DNA of 64,000 nucleotides from Rhypophila decipiens (lineage: Eukaryota > Ascomycota > Sordariomycetes > Sordariales > Naviculisporaceae): positions 1 through 64,000 of the forward strand of contig MU858146.1 of NCBI GenBank assembly GCA_033297075.1. The letters are read 5' to 3'. Below, piece by piece: positions 57,301-64,000 of the stretch. The translations under genes were made by a program, and so were the position numbers. The first letter of the stretch is position 1. Each line of letters begins with the position of its first letter. The notes under the pieces were generated by a model. The model was not told the DNA's origin. It saw only the letters and a list, made by a program, of their open reading frames with translations, and searched no databases.

Positions 57301-59583
57301 GTGAGGATCGCTTGGCGGGAACAGATTGGTCCGATTATCACGCTGCAGATGTTGGACGCGTTGCAGGCTAGGGCGTCGCGACGGGTTCCGGGCGACTTTG
57401 CGGATTTTGTGAGGTTCTTGTTTAGTGATATGGCGCCGCAGAATCGAAGGGCTTTTACGGCGCTGGTCAAATTGCTGGCGGATTTGTTGGATGGGTGTGG
57501 GAATGATGGGGATCGTGGGGCGCTGACGCTGGCTTTTGCGGAGCTGTTGGTTGATGGCCAGGCTAAAAAGGAAGGAGATGGAGAGGGAGGGGAAGGGCAG
57601 GGCAAGCCCGAGAATTATGTCAACTTGCTGGATTTGCTTGTTGAGGATGTGGATAAGATCTTTGGCGAACGGTTCGAGCTTGCTTTTGATGGGAGTGGAT
57701 TTGGGGCGAGCAGTATCAGTCTTGCGCTCAAGGGCACTGCTGCGTATGAGGGTGTTAACTTGAACTCGCTCAATGCTAGCGCCAGAAGCTATAAGAGCAA
57801 CACCGGCAGTGTGACTAGTAATACCTCGAGTTTGAGGCGCAAGCTCGGATTTGACAACTTGTTGAGGCAGAATAGCAACAAGAGTGAGGAGGGCAGGGAG
57901 AAGGAGAAGAAAGAGGACCGGCCGTCGATGTGGAGGACTCTGAGCAAAGCGGGCAAGAGCGGCACCAGTCACGAGAGCTCGAGCTTGTCGAAGGCGTATA
58001 ACGTCAATCGGTCACGGTCTATCGATATGGGTGTTATGGTGGGCCACGGACCGAACAAATTACGCAGACCGAACTCGAGAGATCACCCGCCCATTGCGGG
58101 CGTGTTTGATCAGGGCCCGCCAACGACCAGGCCGTCGAGTTCGCATCGGCTCGAGACGATTGGTGAGCCGGACCAGTTGGCTGGTGGTGAGACGGGCCAC
58201 CCAACCAAGAGTGTCAAGAAGAAGAGGCGGAGCTCCCTGTCGGATCTGAAGAGTCTCATGGCGGCTGCGAGCTTGCATGATGATGAGGAAGAGGAGGAGG
58301 AGCGGAAGCCAGAGCCAGAGCCACAGCCATATCCGCTCATGCCGTTGAGGATCAACAAGATGCAGCCGACGGAAAAGTTCGCCACCATCAGTTGGGGCGA
58401 GAAACCATTGTCATCGTCACTCAGACAGGGACCTCCATCCCCGAGCAGGATACCGATAAGTCCGGGACCATTATCGCCATTTACGATACCCGGCATGATG
58501 CGCAGCTCGAGACAAAAAGAGAACATGGGCTTGACTCAAGCACTCGGGGAGCCCTTCCAGCCAGCACCAACGACGAATGGGACTTCTGGGAGCCCCAACT
58601 CGAAAGACGGCAGGAGTTCACCTTTGGATCCTGTTTCTGGGGGAGAGAAGGAGAAGGAAAAGATGGGTAGCAGTGGAACGCGTAGGCCGCACTCCAAGAC
58701 CCTGTCTAGTTCTCAGATCCCAACCCTCCGCCCGCCAACAAGAAGCAGGAGTAACACCGCCACCGGAGAGACCTCTCCCACAAGATCCCTTCCGCAGCCC
58801 GGTTCCATGCCAGCTAGTCCGACGAGACCAGGTTCAAGCTCACCTTCGAAACTACGACTCCAATCACCGCAGAAACTCCGAGAAAGACTCCAGTTTGAGA
58901 AGAGAGCAGTTGATCAAGTCGATGCCTCGCTGCGGTCCGAATTATCCAGGATAACAGAGGAAATGGCCCGGTTAAATGGGACTTCGACCTCCATGTTACC
59001 GCCATCTACGCCGCGATCAGGAATGGGGAATAGCACGTCTACCAACTCTAGTTCAACAACCTCCGTCTCATCATCTGACCTCCGTCGCATTGCATCTTCA
59101 ATACGAGCCTTGGAAGAGCGTCTCCCAGCTGCGTTGGAAGAGATTACAAACCGACAAGACGATTTGAACCGCGACGTCGAAGCGCATCTCAAGTCCGCAG
59201 AGAATAAAGTCAAGGGTATCGATCAGCTTTATAAGGAAGCCATGGCGGAGAATGAGCTCTTGTATGAGAAGTTTAACTCTGAGTTGGGGAAGATTGTCAA
59301 GGCGCTGAAGAGTAAACGCGAGGCCAAAGAAACGCCGGCTGTTGGTGAAGACGGAAAGGAGAGAAAGGACAGTGTCAGTAAAGATGGGAAGGAGGAGATT
59401 GTGGCTAGACTGAAAGAGGCGAATGAGGAGACTGCAAGAGTCAAGAAGGAGAATGCGCGGTTAAGGAGGGAGATTGTCTCTTTGAGGGCGTTGATGAGGG
59501 GTGGGTCGGTGAGTAGTGCTAGCGGTATGGGAACGATTAGGGAGGGAGGTTTGAAGGATGCTGGTAGTGCTGGTGAGGGTTAG
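54367..59583 (+). CDS. RhoGEF (DH domain) with RhoGAP-like segment
   Basis: 1738-aa single-exon Rho-family guanine nucleotide exchange factor. N-terminal domain 1-115 of unknown fold (LYYASDPLLGQLPVLIFHG). The DH domain is about 247-460, opening KMGELVDTEERYVMKLNELV and closing with the diagnostic LLIEPVQRLPRYSLFIDQIV and ARDIITNI. A PH-like region is about 490-640 (DLMDVHVSQDRAGLFLLFSD, and WEFAFTGWHSLADV). Residues about 900-1060 look RhoGAP-like by helix pattern (FAAFEKFVRIAWREQIGPII, then NRRAFTALVKLLADLLDG), but the arginine-finger loop is not obvious. A long Ser/Pro-rich linker follows. Coiled coils at about 1500-1715 (EEIVARLKEANEETARVKKE) end the protein. Bud3 or another fungal RhoGEF class are alternatives. 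Confidence 0.82.
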   Translation: MVRVTEELVLSPEHVTLYYASDPLLGQLPVLIFHGPSTTANFTHNTSRVQIHIYSAAGFQSYHRITISPNSPFYSVVAHLPREFQGDEICRALAFGLFRYFSELPDGVKHHLRNQYPTTRNRRPGSAPTLFGEEHAADLAKSAVQASNTPEIIHMLESALRTQHISNVDLDLVLPPGSIIPLQDIDLEEVPDDEDDILDPTLRQYGGYTPLVKVFGEPVFLPTSRLRRAPSRPTSLNRSKSFSHNQKVELRMKMGELVDTEERYVMKLNELVNNVADNFRQSAKQRSAESTSPTEDDLEKLFPKSADSILQINRAFMTELRRIMDDTEEDALRDLDLQQFGTPRTGGSTRVKDPSGALAMARLFLDWFPKFTDCYQDYIRASQHFPQLLNSYLDTQSSFRQRVVQTGEQTIRSLLIEPVQRLPRYSLFIDQIVASLPFTHPALQLMLRARDIITNICSMDDPLPDKPHVTNRLRAMVECWPVDLEPQGRLVLAADFIELATPYVDLMDVHVSQDRAGLFLLFSDCIVILKKKTNPGLTGRDFLREIDKPSPAGLLASMTNVAGGPGNWEFAFTGWHSLADVRFTESQDGRLVWMTSTQEMKGAHSGEYFTSKAITSRCFLLQETYDGRANKWSEDIIKARIEGRFPEKEREDPTWTLRAVKMEDNNFGLHAAVFQEAAEQLVEGRREPAPIRIVVDNHKGTKGAPVGHYGVEIVIEISSAASAESGNMKRISMNTLGLNGKKFTDDIAVEDFLPTLSRRIVQLLGTQFSVANLKLVPALTSYYTKILRALNMSSRLPEKGSRTFLSSSPVKMLSNFLAGNMSSASTAAAAAAAQHSSQVRDSTAISGSSPPKQQLQQAPTLYPGQSSLHRKNSSQKDLAMVPSSGSLRDRDGTTFRMTVEDETRPENPLVRLEQTFTGYVASLQARKGYFIGRTLFNRSFADELLVNDLYNRLIEFPFDLEASAEIGTEVIFAAFEKFVRIAWREQIGPIITLQMLDALQARASRRVPGDFADFVRFLFSDMAPQNRRAFTALVKLLADLLDGCGNDGDRGALTLAFAELLVDGQAKKEGDGEGGEGQGKPENYVNLLDLLVEDVDKIFGERFELAFDGSGFGASSISLALKGTAAYEGVNLNSLNASARSYKSNTGSVTSNTSSLRRKLGFDNLLRQNSNKSEEGREKEKKEDRPSMWRTLSKAGKSGTSHESSSLSKAYNVNRSRSIDMGVMVGHGPNKLRRPNSRDHPPIAGVFDQGPPTTRPSSSHRLETIGEPDQLAGGETGHPTKSVKKKRRSSLSDLKSLMAAASLHDDEEEEEERKPEPEPQPYPLMPLRINKMQPTEKFATISWGEKPLSSSLRQGPPSPSRIPISPGPLSPFTIPGMMRSSRQKENMGLTQALGEPFQPAPTTNGTSGSPNSKDGRSSPLDPVSGGEKEKEKMGSSGTRRPHSKTLSSSQIPTLRPPTRSRSNTATGETSPTRSLPQPGSMPASPTRPGSSSPSKLRLQSPQKLRERLQFEKRAVDQVDASLRSELSRITEEMARLNGTSTSMLPPSTPRSGMGNSTSTNSSSTTSVSSSDLRRIASSIRALEERLPAALEEITNRQDDLNRDVEAHLKSAENKVKGIDQLYKEAMAENELLYEKFNSELGKIVKALKSKREAKETPAVGEDGKERKDSVSKDGKEEIVARLKEANEETARVKKENARLRREIVSLRALMRGGSVSSASGMGTIREGGLKDAGSAGEG

Positions 59584-59683
59584 GTACCTGCGCATATGCT
59601 GAAAGGGTCACGGTTACGGGCGGTATCGTGGCCTGGGATGAGAGTGAGGGCTGCATTGATGTTACCCCGCGAGAGAGCGAGCA

Positions 59684-59703
59684 GCAGCAGCAGCAGCAGC
59701 AGC
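59684..59703 (+). repeat. CAG trinucleotide microsatellite
   Basis: Seven CAG units in the 3' UTR of the RhoGEF gene, beyond its TAG stop. Non-coding on the plus strand. Confidence 0.85.
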
Positions 59704-60239
59704 ATTTGTTTGACGCCACGGGTGGAGTTGGAATGGATGTATTATTCTGTGTTGTGTATTTGATTCGAGTACAGCTACGGATACAGACATATTCTCATTG
59801 CCTTTTGGGGCTGTGTGGCAAGATATGAGGTACATGGATATAGCAGGCAGGCGTTTTTTTTTCTCGTGTATGATTACTTTGGGCATGGCAGAGCACGGGA
59901 ACAGCAAGCAAGCAAGCACGGGACACAATAAATGGCTGGGAGGTAACTCTTGTTTTTTTGGGAGGTGTGTTCTAACTACCTACTTTATATGAGGTAGACT
60001 CAAAAATACGTTTTATGTGATTAACTTTTGAGTGAATCGGGCTGTCCATTGGAGTGAGTGAGCTGAGCACTCTATTAATCTACTTTTCCCACACAAAAAG
60101 TCAGTCTGCTGGGCACAACCCCATCTCCCAAGCCACCAACACCATAGGTAACCTAAATTCAGCAGCAATAAGCCCCCCTCCCTGTGCTGTATACAGTCAA
60201 ATCTCGTGATACCTTTTCGGTGTTGAGGTAGTCAACAAC
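59704..60239. other. Intergenic region
   Basis: Between two convergent genes (RhoGEF plus, Kap114 minus). No gene seen; 3' UTRs of both probably end here. Confidence 0.4.
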
Positions 60240-60280
60240 GACAAACAGGCACCACTACCTTCATATACAGGCACCAGTCC
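60240..60280. repeat. Dispersed 41-bp element, copy 2
   Basis: ACAAACAGGCACCACT, a few variable bases, then CATATACAGGCACCAGTC. Matches the element at 42919-42959 in the same orientation with about four mismatches, all transitions. It lies just beside the minisatellite. Confidence 0.75.
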
Positions 60281-60297
60281 AATTTGACTTTCTCACC

Positions 60298-60585
60298 TAG
60301 TCAGGGCATTTATTCTAGCTAGACAAGCCATTTATTCCAGCATGTCAAGGCATTTCTTTCCAGCATGTCAAGGCATTTCTTTCCAGCCAGTCAAGGCCTT
60401 TATTCCAACAAGTAAAGGGATCTATTGTAACCAGTCAAGGCATTTATTCTATCCAGTTGAGGCTTATATTCCCACCGGTCAAGGTATTTGAACTAGCTTT
60501 TGAGGGCATTTATTATAACTAGTCAAGGCATTTGCTACAGCTGGTCGGGGCATTTATTCTAGCTCGGCAAGGTATTTGTTCTAAC
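60298..60585. repeat. 23-24 bp minisatellite (GTCAAGGCATTTATTC)
   Basis: About twelve degenerate units of the form (A/C)(A)GTCAAGGCATTTATTCYAGC, some nearly identical (60330-60385) and others with several changes. It lies between the 3' ends of RhoGEF and Kap114. It is not coding in any frame. Confidence 0.85.
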
Positions 60586-60652
60586 AGCGAGGAACATAAA
60601 AAACATCAATCGCACGCATCTTATAGGAATATCTTATGTGTTCGCGGCGGTC

Positions 60653-63600
60653 CTACTGCGTGGCCAGCTCTTGCAGCTTGACCTTCTCATCGTCGGTCAA
60701 CATCGGATACCACACATCCTGGAATACATTCTCCTTGGCCGCGTTGAGGAAGAAGTCGGACAGATACCGCTGGGTCTCATCATCCCGTCGTCTGGACATC
60801 GGACTATCATCGAGCCACAGGTTGAGATCAGCCCTTGTGGAACCCAGCGACAGATCGAGAGTGTCGGGCTCGTCTTCCCAGCCGTCATCATCGCCGTCGT
60901 CGTCCTCGGCATCTTCGGCAAGCTGTGTGGCCGCGGCGGCTGCCACTGCCGGCGCCGCACCCGCACCAGATGCCCCAAGCAGCTCGGTGATAAGGACCTT
61001 GAGAATCTTGAGAGTAGCCGGCACGATCGTGTACTGATCTGGGTTTGCACGAGCACGAGACCTAGTCATGATCGTGTTGCTCTCGGGCACGATAAGATCA
61101 CCCTTGACGTTGGTCTGGGCGATGCGAGGGTCGTTGAGAGCGTAGAGCTTGGAAAGTGCAATGACACTATACAAATCATTAGCATTGATCATGCCGAGCG
61201 TGATGGAAGATACTCACTTTTGGCGGATCTCATCATAGCCGGCAAAGTTGATAGAGTTCTCGAGCCACTTAGCAAGAACCACCTGTAGACCGCTCTGGCC
61301 GTTGATCTGGATGTCCGCCAGGAAATTCACCACGTCCTGGGCCGTCTCAAGGGACAGGCGGGCAAAAACAATAATCAAAGACTGGATGAGAGTAGGAGTT
61401 TGAGCCGTGTCGAGACGGGCGGCAACAGCCTGAAGGAGCTGGGCCAAGAAAGGGCCGAGCCTCTCGGGACCAGCCTTCTCGACGAGTTCTGCCGCTAGAC
61501 CACCAACCTCAGAAGCGGCATTATCTTCGATCGAGGAGCTGAGGAGACGGTCAATGATCCTGAGAGTGCATTCCAGACCGGTGTGGTTTTGCTCGTCGTG
61601 CCAAGCAAACACTTGCTGGTGGTCATGCCTGAGCATGTATTTCAACGCCTCGGCGCCGGGCCGGAGAACGTCGCCCTCGATGGAGGTCATCAGGAGCTTG
61701 TTCAGCTTCGGAAGAAGCGCCGAGACAAAGCCGGCCGGGAGAGGCTCAGTACCGTACTCGACGAGATAGACAAGGATCTCGGCAGAGAGGGTGACCAAAG
61801 GATCATCCTGCGTGATATTGGCAACGTCAAAGGCGCCGATGATGGATGGAACAACCCTTTCGCAGAGCAGGGTGTACGAGTGGGGATCCCCCATGGCACG
61901 GACAATCTCCTCAAAGGTTTCAGTGACAATCATATTGACCTGAAAGTTGGCAGCGCCGTGCTTGGCGATCAAGAACAGTAGATCGATGGCTGGGACATTG
62001 GGCGTGATGGCGATGCGCAGATCCATGCAGATGGTTGTGCGCAGCGTCTCGAGCAGCGTGACCAAGAGATCATCAGCCTCCTCGATCTCGTCCATATCCC
62101 TGTGGTCCAAAAACTGCTTGATGGCGCTGATGATGGAGGCTTGGTGCTGGATAGGGGCGCCAGCTTCGATAAATCCTTCTACCGCCTTGACGCACGAGAC
62201 TTGGACGAGCTCACTCTCGTCGGAAGTTATCGCGAGGATAGTGCGTTCAAACAAGGTCGAGGCCGGAGGGTAGGTAATGGCGAGGGTGCCAGCCGCAATG
62301 AAACCCCTGGCCTTCAAAATAGGAGAATCGTGCTTGTCAATAGCATACTGCACGAGGCCCAGGTAGCCATGGGAGATGTGTTCAGGTACAGGCTTTTGCA
62401 CGTCCAAAAAGTCCCTAAGGATGCCAGTGAACAGGTACAGGGCCGCCTCCTGCTTCCGCCAGTCGTCACCTGCATTGCCCTGAGCAAAGAGTGTAGTGGT
62501 GTAGGCCCAAAGGGCCTCGAGGGCGTCAGCTTTCAGCCACTCCCCGATCTTGATTATCACGTCTCCGCAGGCAGTCCTCGCGGTGTAACTCGAGGATACC
62601 GATGTCTCCTCGGCCAAGTAGAGTGAAACGTCAATGTCCCATAACCCTTCTTCCTCTTGAGTAATCTGGGAATACGCGACGAGCAGTTTCATGAGATCCA
62701 AGGCCCAAGGCGTGTGTGTTATAGTGCCATGAGCAACCACCTGGGATTCGAGTTGCTTCTGCACGGGAGAGGCGCGTACGCATTGGTTGAGAAAATCGAG
62801 TTCCTCCAAGACTAGGAAATCGAGCGTAAACGGCAGTCCGTCAATATCCTCGAGCCGCCCCTGAGCATCCGAGTCGATGAACAAGCCCTGGTACGAGGGC
62901 TGTACTCTGGCCAGCTCCTGCCATGTTGCGCTAAACAAGTCGAAGCTCTTTGGCAAGAGCAACGTCTTGAAGACGTTTTTCACTTTGATAAGGGTCTTGA
63001 CCGCCTGTACTTTGAGCGCAATAGGCCCATACCACCCGTCCGCCTTGTCGTTCTCGGTCTGGGGCGGGAGCGGAGTCGAGATGACCAGCTCCAAGAATGG
63101 CAGCCAGGCCTTTAATACTTCGTCTGCAAACTGGCGAACTTCTTTCTTGTGGTCCTCCTTCACAATATCCATGAGATCGAAACAGCTTCGAAAGACGAGC
63201 ACGGCCAGAGCACGGTGCGTCTCCTTGCGGTTGGGGTTGGTAGCCACGTCGTGGCAGGCGCTGATTATATCACGCGCTACCGAAAAGAACTGCTCGTCAG
63301 ACAAGCTCTCTTCGACCAAGTCTTGCAGAATTCTCAGCGCGCCGTGGAGTTGCGCATCGGTGCCTTGGGGCATGACGGAGAGGACGCTCGGAAGCAGGGC
63401 GGGCCATTGTGAGGGAAAGTCGACCATGGCAATCTTGGAGACGACATAGCTGGTTGATTAGAGTTATGTCAGTAAGGAAATGACGCGTAAAGCAGCACAC
63501 ACGTGCATATTCATGATGACTGACCTTGCGGCAACCTTGAGCTTTCTCTCAGGTTCGGGACCGAGCACGAGTTCCAATATGCCTTGGCGGAGCGCCTCTT

Positions 63601-63865
63601 TTGCAACATCGGCGATGGGTATATGGGGACCATCGCCGCCTTCGGGACTCCAGTTTTCCTCGACAACCTTGCGTAAAGTCGTCAAGGCTGCCTGTCGGAT
63701 ATTCACACCCACCGCGGTGTGACTGCCGATGCGAAGGAGAGCCAGAGGATATTCTGGGTTGGTGCGGAGGTTTTTGAGATCGATCTCGGCTTGTTGGCGG
63801 GGTGCCTCCTCGTTCAGCTGAGTGTTTGCCAGCAGCTGGGCTACATGGTCGTCCATGGTGGCCAT
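60653..63865 (-). CDS. kap114: Importin-9/Kap114 karyopherin
   Basis: 1028-aa importin-beta family nuclear import receptor. Yeast Kap114 carries TBP and histones H2A-H2B. Exons are 63865-63525, 63449-61218 and 61166-60653; the total is an exact multiple of three. The N-terminus (LLANTQLNEEAPRQQAEIDL) and the first HEAT pair with IRQAALTTLRKVVEENW are the importin-N domain. HEAT repeats fill most of the chain, for example IAMVDFPSQWPALLPSVLSV and LILEELD-type helices. An acidic loop, EDAEDDDGDDDGWEDEPD, lies near 955-975, as expected for cargo binding in IPO9. The C-terminus LTDDEKVKLQELA fits the family. Start ATG 63865 (MATMDDHV); the next ATG at 63856 is nearly as good. Confidence 0.92.
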
Positions 63866-64000
63866 CCTCGCTATCGCTATCGCTAGCTCTGTGCTTAAGC
63901 AGTAGTGTGGTGTTTGTTTCGACAAGGTATACGGCGCGGCGGTGTACGACTGCTCGTTAGGAGCTGTCAAGGATCAAGGTTATCCGAGCAGAAGAAGCGT

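Overview
The window reads as nuclear DNA of a filamentous ascomycete (Pezizomycotina). Coding genes sit on both strands. Most have zero to three short introns (about 50-170 bp, one about 320 bp) with GTRNGT donors, CTRAY-like branch points and (C/T/A)AG acceptors. The gene families fit this group: HET-domain proteins, a pisatin-demethylase-like P450, a salicylate-hydroxylase-type monooxygenase, Rad4, an RNF216-like RBR ligase and Kap114. The genus cannot be fixed from sequence alone. One tRNA-Glu(CTC) is present, and one 10-N assembly gap lies inside an artefact-like G/C block.

Layout. 0-8 kb: a GACTG minisatellite, two unrecognised small genes (minus 904-1679, plus 3998-4555), and long stretches without recognisable genes that include two TATA-plus-pyrimidine-leader promoter-like segments. 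8-12 kb: a divergent mitochondrial pair (ATP synthase subunit K-like, minus; MTP18/MTFP1-like, plus) and a CUZ1/ZFAND1-like AN1 zinc-finger gene. 13-22 kb: Rad4/XPC repair protein and a TRIAD3/RNF216-like RBR ubiquitin ligase. The ligase frame continues past a TAG stop into a tandem-repeat tail. 23-29 kb: a short Dcc1-like cohesion protein, tRNA-Glu, a Q/H-rich unknown protein and an FAD monooxygenase.

30-45 kb is the accessory-looking part. It holds two long, disordered, Q/P/S-rich unknown proteins, a decayed coding segment, a degenerate AT-rich tandem repeat with hairpins, a CGHR-type remnant, the gap, a 333-aa unknown, a Trp-rich membrane protein and an apparently frameshifted small gene. 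45-52 kb: a P450, then two convergent HET-domain genes, the second lacking the usual N-terminal HET motif. 54-64 kb: a 1738-aa DH/RhoGEF with a RhoGAP-like segment, a 24-bp minisatellite and importin Kap114.

Functional grouping is limited, as usual in fungi. Housekeeping genes (ATP synthase, mitochondrial morphology, repair, cohesion, nuclear import, Rho signalling) flank a core of fast-evolving and self/non-self-type genes. No biosynthetic cluster with a backbone enzyme is visible. Exon models were built by hand from frame continuity and splice signals; no alignment or search was run.
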